Positions 21,866 through 39,045 are shown, numbered from the stretch's first letter. The stretch is DNA of 64,000 nucleotides from Ornithinimicrobium sp. CNJ-824 (GCF_001942405.1 NZ_MKKA01000004.1:1-64000); one strand, 5' to 3'. Numbers and translations: made by a program. Notes: a model not told the origin generated them from the letters alone.

Positions 21866-23969
21866 TCACTCGCCGCGGACCTTCTTGATGATCTCCTCCG
21901 CGACGTTCCGGGGAACCTCGGCGTAGGAGTCGAACTGCATCGTGTAGTTGGCACGACCCTGGGTCTTGGACCGGAGGTCACCAACGTACCCGAACATCTC
22001 GGACAGGGGCACGACGGCCCGGACCACCTTGGCCCCGGAGACGTCTTCCATCGCCTGGATGTGCCCGCGACGGGAGTTGAGGTCGCCGATGACGTCGCCC
22101 ATGTAGTCCTCGGGCGTGCGCACCTCGACGGCCATGACCGGCTCGAGCAGGACCGGGTCGGCCTTGCGTGCGGCCTCCTTGAAGGCCATCGAACCGGCGA
22201 TCTTGAACGCCATCTCCGAGGAGTCGACGTCGTGGTAGGCGCCGTCGAGCAGGGTCGCCCTGACGCCCACGACCGGGTAGCCGGCCAGGATGCCCAGCTG
22301 CATGGCGTCCTGGATGCCGTGGTCGACCGAGGGGATGTACTCCTTCGGCACGCGGCCGCCGGTGACGACGTTCTCGAAGGCGTAGAGCTCGCCCTCGCCG
22401 GTGTCCATCGGCTCCAGCGCGATCTGGATCTTGGCGAACTGGCCCGACCCACCCGTCTGCTTCTTGTGGGTGTAGTCGAACTTCTCGACCTTGCGCCGGA
22501 TGGTCTCGCGGTAGGCGACCTGGGGCGCGCCCACGTTGGCCTCGACCTTGAACTCGCGCTTCATCCGGTCCACGAGGATGTCGAGGTGGAGCTCGCCCAT
22601 GCCGCCGATGACGGTCTGGCCGGTCTCCTCGTCGAGGCGGACGGTGAAGGTCGGGTCCTCCTGCGCCAGCTTCTGGATCGCGGTGCCCAGCTTCTCCTGG
22701 TCGCCCTTGGTCTTGGGCTCGATCGCGACGTGGATGACCGGCTCGGGGAAGGTCATCGACTCGAGGATGATCTGCTCGCTCATGTCGCAGAGCGTGTCGC
22801 CCGTGGTCGTGTCCTTGAGCCCGATCACCGCGTAGATGTGCCCCGCGGAGACCTTCTCGACCGGGTTCTCCTTGTTGGCGTGCATCTGGAACAGCTTGCC
22901 CAGCCGCTCCTTGCGCCCCTTGGTCGCGTTCATCACGGGCTGGCCCGCGCTGATCTCGCCGGAGTAGACCCGGATGTAGGTCAGGGTGCCGAAGAAGGGG
23001 TGCGTGGCGATCTTGAACGCCAGCGCCGCGAACGGCTCCTTGGTGTCGGGGGTGCGGGTGATGACGGTCTCCTCGTCGCCCGGCTTGTGCCCCTCGGTGG
23101 GGGGCAGGTCGACCGGCGAGGGCAGGTACTCCACGACGGCGTCCAGCAGGGGCTGGACGCCCTTGTTCTTGAACGCCGTGCCGCAGAAGACCGGGTTGAC
23201 CTCGCCGGCCAGGGTCAGCGCACGGACGCCGGCCTTGATCTCGTCCTCGGTCAGCTCCTCGCCGCCGAGGTACTTCTCGAGCAGCTCCTCGTCGGACTCG
23301 GCGACCTTCTCGACGAGGGCGTTGTGGTACTCCTCGGCCTTGTCCTTAAGGTCCTCGGGGATCTCGCCGGTCTCGTAGGCCTCGCCCAGCGGCGTCTCCT
23401 TGGACCAGGTCAGCGCCTTCATGCTCACCAGGTCGATCATGCCGACGAAGTCGGCCTCCGACCCGATGGGAAGCTGCATGACCAGGGGGGGTCGCACCGA
23501 GCCGGTCGACGATCGTCTTGACCGAGAAGTAGAAGTCCGCGCCCATCTTGTCCATCTTGTTGATGAAGCACATGCGGGGGACGCCGTACTTGTCGGCCTG
23601 GCGCCACACGGTCTCGGACTGGGGCTCGACACCCTCCTTGCCGTCGAAGACGGCGACGGCGCCGTCGAGCACGCGCAGGTTGCGCTCCACCTCGACGGTG
23701 AAGTCCACGTGGCCGGGCGTGTCGATCAGGTTGATCTGGGTGCCCTTCCAGAAGCTGGTGACGGCCGCGGAGGTGATGGTGATCCCCCGCTCCTTCTCCT
23801 GGTCCATCCAGTCGGTCGTCGACGCGCCGTCGTGCGTCTCGCCCATCTTGTGCTTGACACCCGTGTAGAACAGGATGCGCTCGGTGGTCGTCGTCTTGCC
23901 GGCATCGATGTGCGCCATGATGCCGATGTTGCGGACCTTCGTCAGGTCCGTCAGGACGTCCTGTGCCAC
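21866..23969 (-). CDS. fusA: Elongation factor G, one frameshift
   Basis: The N-terminal third starts at GTG 23969 ([20 protein letters not shown]) with GTPase motifs [20 protein letters not shown] and NKMDKMG. At about 23485-23491 a run of seven G (C on the coding strand) breaks the frame after [11 protein letters not shown]; with six, the protein continues [20 protein letters not shown] to the normal end. The rest includes domains II-V, e.g. [19 protein letters not shown]. Repaired length is 700 residues, standard for EF-G, which drives translocation and ribosome recycling. A homopolymer sequencing error is the simplest explanation. Confidence 0.94.
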
Positions 23970-24083
23970 GGTCTCTCTCTCTGCTTGGTCGTGCTCGTCG
24001 TCGTGTGCGGCGGTCCGGGGGCGAGGGGCGAGGGGCGCGCGGCGCCCGGCGGGCGCGCGCGGCATACCCTCACCCCCGGGACG

Positions 24084-24554
24084 TCACCAGCGGTAGTGCG
24101 CGAAGGCCTTGTTGGCCTCGGCCATCTTGTGCGTGTCCTCGCGGCGCTTCACCGCGGCGCCGAGGCCGTTGCTGGCGTCGAGGATCTCGTTCATCAGGCG
24201 CTCGGTCATCGTCTTCTCCCGACGCTGACGGGCGTAGCCGACCAGCCAGCGCAGGGCCAGCGTGGTGCTGCGGCCCGGCTTGACCTCGATCGGCACCTGG
24301 TAGGTGGCGCCACCGACACGGCGGGACTTGACCTCCAGGGCCGGCTTGACGTTGTCCAGCGCACGCTTGAGCGTCTGCACCGGGTCCGTGCCGGTCTTGG
24401 CGCGGCAGCCCTCGAGGGCGCCGTAGACGATGCGCTCGGCGGTGGACTTCTTGCCGTCCATGAGGATCTTGTTGACGAGCTGGGTGACCAGCTGGCTGCC
24501 GTAGACCGGGTCCTGGATCAGCGGGCGCTTGGGAGCGGGGCCCTTACGAGGCAT
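24084..24554 (-). CDS. rpsG: 30S ribosomal protein S7
   Basis: 156 residues: [20 protein letters not shown], then [21 protein letters not shown]7 nucleates assembly of the 30S head. Its ATG overlaps the rpsL stop (TAATG), so the two are coupled. Confidence 0.98.
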   Translation of the reverse strand: MPRKGPAPKRPLIQDPVYGSQLVTQLVNKILMDGKKSTAERIVYGALEGCRAKTGTDPVQTLKRALDNVKPALEVKSRRVGGATYQVPIEVKPGRSTTLALRWLVGYARQRREKTMTERLMNEILDASNGLGAAVKRREDTHKMAEANKAFAHYRW

Positions 24555-24928
24555 TACTTCTTCTCCTTCTTCGCGCCGTAGCGGGAGCGGGACTGGTTGC
24601 GCCCCTTGACGCCCTGGGTGTCCAGGGACCCGCGGATGATCTTGTAGCGGACGCCGGGAAGGTCCTTCACACGGCCGCCGCGGACGAGCACGATCGAGTG
24701 CTCCTGCAGGTTGTGGCCGACGCCCGGGATGTAGGCCGTCACCTCGACGCCGCTGGTCAGGCGCACACGGGCGACCTTGCGCAGGGCGGAGTTCGGCTTC
24801 TTGGGGGTGGTCGTGTAGACGCGGGTGCAGACGCCGCGGCGCTGCGGGTTGCCCTTGAGGGCCGGGGAGTCGGACTTCTTCGCCTTGTCCGAGCGGCCCT
24901 TGCGGACGAGCTGGTTGATCGTGGGCAC
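24554..24928 (-). CDS. rpsL: 30S ribosomal protein S12
   Basis: 124 residues from a GTG start ([20 protein letters not shown]). The decoding-site loops [19 protein letters not shown] and [16 protein letters not shown] carry the lysines at the positions equivalent to E. coli K43 and K88, i.e. the streptomycin-sensitive state. First gene of the str operon. Confidence 0.98.
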   Translation of the reverse strand: MPTINQLVRKGRSDKAKKSDSPALKGNPQRRGVCTRVYTTTPKKPNSALRKVARVRLTSGVEVTAYIPGVGHNLQEHSIVLVRGGRVKDLPGVRYKIIRGSLDTQGVKGRNQSRSRYGAKKEKK

Positions 24929-25191
24929 TGAATCTCCGTCAGTCGTTGGTCTTCCGCGCTCCCCCGGGTCTGGCCGAGGGTCGCGCTCCTTGGGTTGCGC
25001 CTGTCCGGTTCCTCCGGGTCGGAGGGCCGGACACGCTGCTCTCCCCTGCACTTCCCGTCCGGACCGCCGTGGTGCATGATGAGCCCCACGGGGACCGGGC
25101 GGACTGCCCGGCGAGAGATGGTCGCTCCGGGGCCGGTCGAGGACCGGGCCACCGGCAAGCGTGCAGGGCCTGGGGCCACACACAGTTCTCC

Positions 25192-25221
25192 AGGGTACCG
25201 GCTGGCGGGCGCCCCGGACAA
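25192..25221 (-). promoter_or_regulatory. Probable str operon promoter
   Basis: TTGTCC (25221-25216) and TACCCT (25197-25192) are 18 bp apart on the minus strand, about 260 nt before rpsL. The rest of the 436-nt gap 24929-25364 holds the rpoC terminator and no gene that I can support. Confidence 0.5.
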
Positions 25222-25286
25222 ATCCCGGTGCCCGGCCCCGGTCCCCCGTCACGCCACCGCGCCCGCGCCCCCACCCGCGACGCGCG

Positions 25287-25324
25287 AGGGGCGGGTATGC
25301 CGTGTGCACGGCATACCCGCCCCT
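25287..25324 (-). terminator. Terminator after rpoC
   Basis: Two perfect 18-nt arms (25287-25304 and 25307-25324) separated by 2 nt lie 41 nt beyond the rpoC stop. The arms contain GGTATGCC and its complement, the octamer noted as over-represented in the window. Confidence 0.8.
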
Positions 25325-25364
25325 GGCGGTGCGTCACGCGGCCGGCCGGAGCCGACCCGTGACG

Positions 25365-32889
<7,525 letters not shown>

Positions 32890-33046
32890 GGATTGGTCCT
32901 TCCACGGGCCTGGGGGCGGCTAGGTTCATCACGGCCAGGACCTGAGCCCCTCGCGGCACGTGCCGGACCGGGGTCGCATCGAGGGGCTCGACGCGGGCAG
33001 CGGTCAGCGGTGGGCGGGAGACAGGTGCAGGGCAGCGCAAAGCGAC

Positions 33047-33076
33047 AGCATACACGTCCAGGCACACGTCGTCCAA
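33047..33076 (-). promoter_or_regulatory. rpoBC promoter
   Basis: TTGGAC (33076-33071) and TATGCT (33052-33047), spacer 18 bp, about 155 nt upstream of rpoB. It is the best promoter in the window and uses the same -35 and spacing as the rrn promoter. The rest of 32890-33278 holds the rplL terminator and no gene. Confidence 0.65.
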
Positions 33077-33192
33077 CCCCTGCGTGACCCCCCACCGCAG
33101 ACGACGTCGTCGTGGCAGCAACTGTGCCCCTCCCGGGCACGTTCGTCAAGCGTGCGCGCCGCGCACGGGGCACGCGGCGCCGGGAACGCCGA

Positions 33193-33236
33193 ACGGGCGG
33201 GGCCGGACCAGCGTGCGCTGGTGCGACCCCGCCCGT
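33193..33236 (-). terminator. Terminator or attenuator between rplL and rpoB
   Basis: A two-part hairpin: outer arms ACGGGCGGGG (33193-33202) and CCCCGCCCGT (33227-33236), inner arms ACCAGCG and CGCTGGT around a TG loop. It lies 43 nt after rplL. In many bacteria partial termination here sets the ratio of L7/L12 to polymerase. Confidence 0.75.
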
Positions 33237-33278
33237 GGCGGAGCATGTTCCCGGACGGTCGGACCGTCCGGGAGGGGC

Positions 33279-33674
33279 TCACTTGAGGGTGACGGTGGCG
33301 CCGGCGCCCTCGAGCTGCTCCTTGGCCTTCTCGGCAGCGTCCTTGTCGACCTTCTCCAGGACCGGCTTCGGGGCCCCGTCGACGAGGTCCTTGGCCTCCT
33401 TCAGGCCGAGGGAGGTCAGCGCGCGGACCTCCTTGATGACCTGGATCTTCTTGTCGCCCGCGGCCTCGAGGACGACGTCGAACTCGTCCTGCTCCTCGGC
33501 GGCGTCCGCGCCGTCGCCGCCGGCGGCGGCCGGCGCACCGGCGGCCGCGACGGCGACCGGGGCGGCAGCGGTGACCTCGAAGGTCTCCTCGAAGGCCTTG
33601 ACGAACTCGGACAGCTCGATGAGGGTCATCTCCTTGAAGTGGTCAAGGAGCTCCTCGGTGCTCAGCTTCGCCAT
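33279..33674 (-). CDS. rplL: 50S ribosomal protein L7/L12
   Basis: 131 residues. N-terminal dimerisation helix ([20 protein letters not shown]), Ala/Gly-rich hinge at about 40-60, and C-terminal factor-binding domain with [20 protein letters not shown]. Multiple copies form the stalk that recruits GTPase factors. The start at 33674 matches the family; upstream in-frame codons belong to the spacer. Confidence 0.97.
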   Translation of the reverse strand: MAKLSTEELLDHFKEMTLIELSEFVKAFEETFEVTAAAPVAVAAAGAPAAAGGDGADAAEEQDEFDVVLEAAGDKKIQVIKEVRALTSLGLKEAKDLVDGAPKPVLEKVDKDAAEKAKEQLEGAGATVTLK

Positions 33675-33744
33675 GATGGCGTCCTTTCTCTTGGTGCCGT
33701 GAGTGGCGTGTAGGGGTTGTGCGCTGACCGGACCGGGCGGTCGG

Positions 33745-34381
33745 TCAGCTCTCGTCGCCACCCTCGGCGACGTCGGTGGGCGCCTCGGCCGGAGCCTCGG
33801 CGGGAGTGTCCTCGGCCGCGGCCTCGGGTGCCTCGTCGGCAGGTGCCGACCCGGCGGTGGAACCGCCCTGCTCCTCGACCTTCGCCCGCAGCGCGTCGAC
33901 GACCCGGGCGGTCTGCGACAGCGGTGCGGCGAAGAGGGAGGCGGCCTTGCTCAGGTTCGCCTTCATGCGCCCGCGAGCTTGGCCAGCAGGACCTCGCGGG
34001 ACTCCAGGTCCGCGAGCTGGGTGATCTCCTCGGGGGACAACGGCTTGCCGTCGAGCACCCCCGCCTTGATGACCAGGGCCGGGTTGGCCTTGGTGAAGTC
34101 ACGCAGACCCTTGGCGACCGCGACCGGGTCGCCCTCCACGAAGGCGATCGCGGTGGGGCCGACCAGGTGCTCGTCGAGTCCCTCGATCCCGGCCTCGGCG
34201 GCTGCCCGCTTGGTCAGCGTGTTCTTCACCACGGCGTAGGTGGCGTGCTCGCGCATGGAACCGCGGAGCTCGGTGAGCTGGCTCACCGTCAGTCCGCGGT
34301 AGTTCGTCAGCACGGCCGCACCGGAGCTGCGGAACTTCTCCGTCAGCTCGGCAATGGCTGCGGCCTTCTCGGGCGTCGCAT
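33745..34381 (-). CDS. rplJ: 50S ribosomal protein L10, two frameshifts
   Basis: The true start is ATG 34381, 4-5 nt after a GAAGGAGG site. As written the frame fails immediately; one base added after ATG gives [20 protein letters not shown] then [21 protein letters not shown] second missing base near 33967 creates a TGA after LLAKLAGA; repair continues [20 protein letters not shown] and an Ala/Glu-rich tail. Repaired length is 212 residues, longer than E. coli L10 by this acidic tail. L10 anchors the L7/L12 stalk and represses its own mRNA. Confidence 0.92.
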
Positions 34382-34617
34382 GGTGGCCTCCTTCGTCACG
34401 TGGTGCCGGCTACCCCCGGGCCGCACGACAGGAGCCCCGGCGCAGGCGCGCACGGGGCTCGGACGCTGCAGGGGCGACCTGGGGTCGCGCCGCTGAGCGA
34501 GGCTCGCTACACATCCTGCGCTGGTCGCTCCGACGTGGAGGCCTTCGGTCGGTGCACCGTGGCTGCTCTCGTCGAGCTCCGGGCACACCGACGACCGGCG
34601 GTCATGGGTATGGAGCA
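34382..34617 (-). ncRNA. L10 leader (autoregulatory 5' UTR)
   Basis: The 5' UTR between the promoter and rplJ has a hairpin with arms GAGCCCCG (34432-34439) and CGGGGCTC (34453-34460) and further C/G-rich repeats, consistent with the L10-leader RNA that binds the L10-L12 complex to repress translation. Assignment rests on position and hairpin; no covariance model was run. Confidence 0.5.
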
Positions 34618-34647
34618 AGCGTACGGCACCCCGGGGCGGGGGCCCAA
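34618..34647 (-). promoter_or_regulatory. Probable rplJL promoter
   Basis: TTGGGC (34647-34642) and TACGCT (34623-34618), 18-bp spacer on the minus strand, about 240 nt ahead of rplJ and 40 nt from the divergent peptidase gene. It mirrors the rpoB and rrn promoters. Confidence 0.5.
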
Positions 34648-34687
34648 ATCCGGCCCCGGGCCGTCCGCCACCTGTCAGGCTGGTGGC

Positions 34688-35647
34688 ATGACCTCCGGCA
34701 TCACCGACGTCCCCGGCGTGCGCGTGGCCCACGTGACGCTGAGCCAGGACGCACCGGTCGTGCGGACCGGGGTGACCTGCGTCCTTCCCCACCACCGCGA
34801 CCTCCTCGCCCACCCGGTCCCCGCGGCGGTCCACGTGGTCAACGGATACGGCAAGCCCGTGGGGCTGAGCCAGGTCGTCGAGCTGGGTGAGCTCGAGGCT
34901 CCCGTGCTGCTGACCGGGACGCTGGCCGTGGGCGCGGTCCACGAGGGCGCGGTGCGCGAGCTGCTGGGACGCCACCCGGACCTCGGGCGTCCGGCGACCG
35001 TCAACCCGGTGGTCCTGGAGTGCAACGACGGGCGGCTCCACGACGCGCGCACCCTGGCGGTACGGCCGGCCCACGCGGAGGCCGCGGTCCGCGCCGCACG
35101 GACGGCCGGCGAGGGGCACCCGGTCGGGCAGGGCGCCGTCGGGGCGGGCACCGGGATGGTCGCCTTCGGCTGGAAGGGCGGCATCGGCACCGCCTCGGTG
35201 CCGGTGCAGGACGACGGCGGTGTCCGCGCGACGCTCGGCGCCCTGGTGCTGACCAACATGGGTCGGCCGGAGGACCTCGTCGTGCACGGACGACGGGTCG
35301 GCGCCCGGGGCGGGGAGCCGGTCGCCGGCCCCGCCGACGGGTCCGTCGTGGTCCTGCTGGCCACGGACGCCCGGCTCGACGCCCGGCAGCTGGGCCGCCT
35401 GGCCCGCCGGGCGCAGAACGGGCTGGCCCGCACCGGGGTGCCGACGGCGCACGGGTCCGGCGAGTTCGTCCTCGCCTGGAGCACCGGCTCGACGACCGAC
35501 GCGCCCCGACGGGACGGAGGCTGGCTCACGCCCTGGTTCGACGCCGTCGCCGAGGTCGTCGAGGAGGCCGTCCTGAGCTCGCTGCGGCACGCCTGCGCGA
35601 CCACCGGCCTGGACGGGCTCGTCGCGGACCGCTGCCCGCACGTGTGA
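34688..35647 (+). CDS. P1 / S58 family peptidase (DmpA-like amidohydrolase)
   Basis: 319 residues starting MTSGITDVPGVRVAHVTLSQ. The pattern of VHVVNGYGKPVGLSQVVELG, GQGAVGAGTGMVAFGWKGGI and ALVLTNMG matches the DmpA/NylC-like Ntn-hydrolase family, whose members self-cleave to give an N-terminal nucleophile and act as aminopeptidases, beta-peptidases or nylon-oligomer hydrolases. The cleavage residue is not obvious here and should be modelled. No signal peptide. It is the only plus-strand gene in the ribosomal block and is divergent from rplJ; its substrate is unknown. Confidence 0.85.
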   Translation: MTSGITDVPGVRVAHVTLSQDAPVVRTGVTCVLPHHRDLLAHPVPAAVHVVNGYGKPVGLSQVVELGELEAPVLLTGTLAVGAVHEGAVRELLGRHPDLGRPATVNPVVLECNDGRLHDARTLAVRPAHAEAAVRAARTAGEGHPVGQGAVGAGTGMVAFGWKGGIGTASVPVQDDGGVRATLGALVLTNMGRPEDLVVHGRRVGARGGEPVAGPADGSVVVLLATDARLDARQLGRLARRAQNGLARTGVPTAHGSGEFVLAWSTGSTTDAPRRDGGWLTPWFDAVAEVVEEAVLSSLRHACATTGLDGLVADRCPHV

Positions 35648-35707
35648 GCAGCCCGGTCGGAACCGGCTCGGCGAGGATCCGGCCCGCGCGGCGTCCCCCG
35701 GGGGACC

Positions 35708-37114
35708 TCAGGCCTGCCGGCCGGAGACCTCCGGCAGGCGCCAGGACACCACGGCGCCGACGAGCCCGAGCACGGCCAGGAAGACCAGCGCCGGCACCTC
35801 CCCCAGGGTGGCCAGCCCGGCGCTGACCGCCCCGGTCACCAGCAGGATCACCCCCATCGCGGTGTTGGCCGTGGCCACGTAGCGCGTGCGCAGGTCCCCC
35901 TCGGCCATGTCGACCACGTAGGTCTTGCGGGCCACCCGTACCCCCACGTGGACGAGGCTGATGACGAGGTAGCCGCCGACCAGCGTCGGCAGCACGAGCC
36001 CGTCGGCCCCGGCGACCACAACGGCGACCACGAGCAGCACGACCAGCGAGGCCGCCACGGCCCCGACGGTCATCACGAGCCGGCTGGACCGGTCGGCCAG
36101 GCGCCCGAAGACCCGGCCGCCGACGACGGAGGCGACGCCCTGGGCGATGACGAACGCGCCCAGGCCGGCCAGCCAGGAGGTGCCCCGGTCCGCGGCCAGG
36201 GTCACGAGGAACGGCGGGGCCAGGGCGGAGACCAGCAGGAGCGCCCGGGCGGTGACGAACCAGCGGAAGTCGCGGTCGGTGCGCAGCAGGTCCAGCGTGT
36301 CCCGCACCCACGAGGCCCGGCCGTCGCCGCCGTCCTCCTCCTCGCCGGACCGTCCACCCGCCGCCCGGGCCCGTCCGTCGGTCCGCTCCGGGATCCCGGC
36401 GTAGACCACGACCCCGACGAACCAGGTCAGGGCCGCCCCGACGAGCAGGCCCGCCAGGACGGCGACGTCCAGGTCCTGGCCCAGCCGCTGGAGCACGACG
36501 CCCAGGAGCACGGCCACGACCCCGGAGACCGCGGTGGCGATGCCCGTCACCTGGCCGCGCTGGCCCTTGGGGACGGCCCGCCCCTGGACGTCCTTGGACG
36601 CCATCGAGCACAACGCCCGGGAGAGCGCGAAGACCGCCAGGGCGGCGACGACGAGCACGCCCGCGAGCAGCCCGTCGGCGAGCGCGGCGGCGGCGGCCAT
36701 CCCGAGCGTGGCCACTCCCTGACCGGTCGCGCCGACCATCCACACCCGGGTGCGTCGGGGCGCCTTCAGCACCCACGGGGTCAGGGCCGCCTGGGGCAGC
36801 ATCGAGCCGGACTCGCGGACGGGGACGAGCAGGCCCACAAGGGCCGCCGGCGCCCCGAGGAGCGAGAGCAGCCAGGGCAGCACGGTCTTGGCGTTGACCA
36901 CCTGGTCGCCGGCGCTCTGCAGGGCGTTGGCGGTGATGAGCCGCAGGCCCCCGGCGGCGACCCGCTGCGGACCACCCAGCGCGTCCTCGGCCTCCCGGTC
37001 AGCCGTGACCAGCCGGTGGTACCAGCGCACGGAGGCCGGCTCCTGCTCCGCGGGTCCCCGGCCGGGCGGGGTGGTCCCCCCGGCGGGCGGGTCCGTCCCG
37101 CTGCGGTGGTTCAC
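35708..37114 (-). CDS. Major facilitator superfamily transporter
   Basis: 468 residues, about twelve hydrophobic helices, starting at a GTG that overlaps the stop of the upstream alarmone synthetase gene (GTGA). A hydrophilic N-terminus of ~55 residues precedes helix 1, and a charged loop (GIPERTDGRARAAGGRSGEE) divides the two halves. The motif FGRLADRSSRLVM is an MFS loop signature. Substrate unknown; drug or metabolite export is possible. Translational coupling to a RelA/SpoT-like enzyme is notable. Confidence 0.85.
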   Translation of the reverse strand: MNHRSGTDPPAGGTTPPGRGPAEQEPASVRWYHRLVTADREAEDALGGPQRVAAGGLRLITANALQSAGDQVVNAKTVLPWLLSLLGAPAALVGLLVPVRESGSMLPQAALTPWVLKAPRRTRVWMVGATGQGVATLGMAAAAALADGLLAGVLVVAALAVFALSRALCSMASKDVQGRAVPKGQRGQVTGIATAVSGVVAVLLGVVLQRLGQDLDVAVLAGLLVGAALTWFVGVVVYAGIPERTDGRARAAGGRSGEEEDGGDGRASWVRDTLDLLRTDRDFRWFVTARALLLVSALAPPFLVTLAADRGTSWLAGLGAFVIAQGVASVVGGRVFGRLADRSSRLVMTVGAVAASLVVLLVVAVVVAGADGLVLPTLVGGYLVISLVHVGVRVARKTYVVDMAEGDLRTRYVATANTAMGVILLVTGAVSAGLATLGEVPALVFLAVLGLVGAVVSWRLPEVSGRQA

Positions 37115-38136
37115 GGCCTGCCTCCCGGCTCGACCCCCGCCGCCCGCAGGGTGGCCAGCCGCTCGCGCAGCTGCTCGACCCGGTGGGCGTTGCCGTGCAG
37201 CCCGAGGTAGTCGCCGCCGTGCAGGCTCAGCAGCGCGTCGTCCAGGCGGCGGACGGCGGCCGGCGGGTAGCGGTAGCCCATCGCCTCGTTCACCGCGGTG
37301 GTGTCCACGGTCGAGAGCTGGGTGCCCAGCTCGTCCAGGGAGGTGATCCCCAGCTCCAGGAGCAGCCCCGAGATCCAGCCGTAGTGCTCCGTGCGCGACC
37401 ACCCCGCCCCGGGGAAGCGGCCGGCGAGGAAGGTGGCCAGGTCCTGGGCCCCGATCCGGGGGTCGTCCCCGTCCGGCTCGGCCGGGACCGCAGGCATCGC
37501 CTGGAGCCGGTCGCGGATGGCCGAGAACTCCCGGTCCGCCAGCTCCAGCAGCCCGGCGGCCAGCGTGAACCGGCGGTTCAGGTCCGAGGCGTGCTCCACC
37601 GGCACCGTCCCCTTGTAGCGGATGTCGTGCTCGAACTCGGCCCAGGCGTGCTGCAGCACCGTCCGCACCTGGACCGAGGCGGCGTAGGGCCGGAGCAGCT
37701 CACGCTCGGGCGTCAGGGAACGTGAGGCGTCGACGGCGACGAGCAGGTGCCGGCTGGCGTAGCCGAAGGCGCCCTGGTCGGCGGTCTCCCGACCCATGTC
37801 GCGGTCCTCGAGCACGGCCAGCGAGGAGGCCAGCAGCTCGGCGACGATCTCGACGTCGTCCCGCACGTAGGTGATGACCCGCAGCCCGATCTGGTCGGTG
37901 ATCTCGGCGAGCGGCCGCAGGAAGACGGGGCGACCGTCCCGGGTGCGGCCGGCCTTGGCGGCGAAGGACTGCACGCTCTTGGTCCGGCCGGAGACCGACA
38001 GGTAGTTGACCCCCGCGTCGTCGAGCAGGTCGGTCACCAGCCGGACGAACCCCTGCGTGGCCACCTCCAGCTCCGGCAGTCGGGCGACGTAGGCGTCCAC
38101 GGCGGCCCGCAGGTCCTGGGGGTCGCGTCCGCTCAT
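37111..38136 (-). CDS. RelA/SpoT-domain protein, probable small alarmone synthetase
   Basis: About 341 residues. The synthetase signatures are in order: SVSGRTKSVQSFAAKAGRTR (about 50), EITDQIGLRVITYVRDDVEI (about 78), the nucleotide-binding FGYASRHLLV (about 125) and VQVRTVLQHAWAEFEHDIRY (about 155). There is no N-terminal HD hydrolase and no TGS/ACT, so it would make (p)ppGpp from GTP/GDP and ATP without degrading it. A ~130-residue helical C-terminal part is of unknown role. ATG 38136 follows GGGG closely; ATG 38145 is an alternative. It lies next to ribosomal genes whose transcription ppGpp controls. Confidence 0.85.
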   Translation of the reverse strand: MSGRDPQDLRAAVDAYVARLPELEVATQGFVRLVTDLLDDAGVNYLSVSGRTKSVQSFAAKAGRTRDGRPVFLRPLAEITDQIGLRVITYVRDDVEIVAELLASSLAVLEDRDMGRETADQGAFGYASRHLLVAVDASRSLTPERELLRPYAASVQVRTVLQHAWAEFEHDIRYKGTVPVEHASDLNRRFTLAAGLLELADREFSAIRDRLQAMPAVPAEPDGDDPRIGAQDLATFLAGRFPGAGWSRTEHYGWISGLLLELGITSLDELGTQLSTVDTTAVNEAMGYRYPPAAVRRLDDALLSLHGGDYLGLHGNAHRVEQLRERLATLRAAGVEPGGRP

Positions 38137-38180
38137 GGGCCCCATCCTGCCGCACCGGTCCGTGCACCCGTCGCGGCGAC

Positions 38181-38226
38181 CCGCGTCCGGGATCGAGCCC
38201 GCGTCCGGGATCGAGCCCGCGTCCGG
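38181..38226. repeat. 18-bp tandem repeat, 2.5 copies
   Basis: The unit CCGCGTCCGGGATCGAGC occurs at 38181-38198 and 38199-38216, followed by a partial copy to 38226. It lies in the gap between the alarmone synthetase start and the rplA terminator. Probably slippage; copy number may vary among strains. Confidence 0.85.
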
Positions 38227-38266
38227 CGGCGTGGGCGGGACTCCCCCGGCACCCGCCGCGGACGCG

Positions 38267-38303
38267 CCGGGGCCCGGGGAGCAGCGCGCTCCCCGGGCCC
38301 CGG
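38267..38303 (-). terminator. Strong terminator after rplA
   Basis: A perfect 16-bp stem (38267-38282 with 38288-38303) and 5-nt loop, 32 nt past the rplA stop. It separates rplKA from the alarmone synthetase gene. Confidence 0.8.
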
Positions 38304-38334
38304 GACGTCGTGGCCGGTCGTCACCGGCCGGTGC

Positions 38335-39045
38335 TCACTCGCCGTCGGTGGCCGTGCTGCCCACGCGCGAGGGGTCGACCGGGATGCCCGGGCCCATCGT
38401 GGTGGCCACGGTCGCCTTGGTGACGTAGCGGCCCTTGGAGCTGGACGGCTTGAGTCGCAGCACCTCGTCGATGGCGGCGCCGTAGTTCTGCACGAGCGCG
38501 GCCTCGTCGAAGGAGACCTTGCCGATGATGAAGTGCAGGTTGGCGTGCTTGTCCACGCGGAACTCGATCTTGCCGCCCTTGATCTCGGTCACGGCCTTGG
38601 CGGTGTCCATCGTCACGGTGCCGGTCTTGGGGTTCGGCATCAGGCCGCGGGGACCCAGCACCTTGCCCAGCCGACCGACCTTGCCCATGAGGTCGGGGGT
38701 GGCAACGACCGCGTCGAAGTCGGTCCAGCCGCCAGCGATCTTCTCGATCATGTCGTCGGACCCGACGAAGTCCGCCCCGGCCTCGCGGGCGGCCTCGGCC
38801 TTGTCCCCGTTGGCGATGACCAGGACCCGGGCGGTCTTGCCGGTGCCGTTGGGCAGGTTCACCGTGCCACGGACCAGCTGGTCGGCCTTGCGCGGGTCGA
38901 CGCCCAGGCGCAGGGCGACCTCGATGGTCGCGTCGTACTTCGTGGTCGCGGTCTCCTTGGCGAGACGGACGGCCTCGACCGGGGTGTAGAGCCGGCCGTC
39001 CTCGATCTTCTCGGCGGCGGCCAGGTAGGCCTTGCTGCGCTTCAT
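38335..39045 (-). CDS. rplA: 50S ribosomal protein L1
   Basis: 236 residues: [20 protein letters not shown], then [21 protein letters not shown]1 forms the mobile stalk that releases E-site tRNA and in many bacteria represses rplKA. Position after rplK is canonical; the usual following rplJL is moved away by three genes. Confidence 0.98.
   Translation of the reverse strand: MKRSKAYLAAAEKIEDGRLYTPVEAVRLAKETATTKYDATIEVALRLGVDPRKADQLVRGTVNLPNGTGKTARVLVIANGDKAEAAREAGADFVGSDDMIEKIAGGWTDFDAVVATPDLMGKVGRLGKVLGPRGLMPNPKTGTVTMDTAKAVTEIKGGKIEFRVDKHANLHFIIGKVSFDEAALVQNYGAAIDEVLRLKPSSSKGRYVTKATVATTMGPGIPVDPSRVGSTATDGE

Noticed and set aside
25287-25324. The long palindrome as a replication origin or attachment site
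   Set aside because: Position just past rpoC and hairpin form fit a terminator; no DnaA boxes or integrase are nearby.
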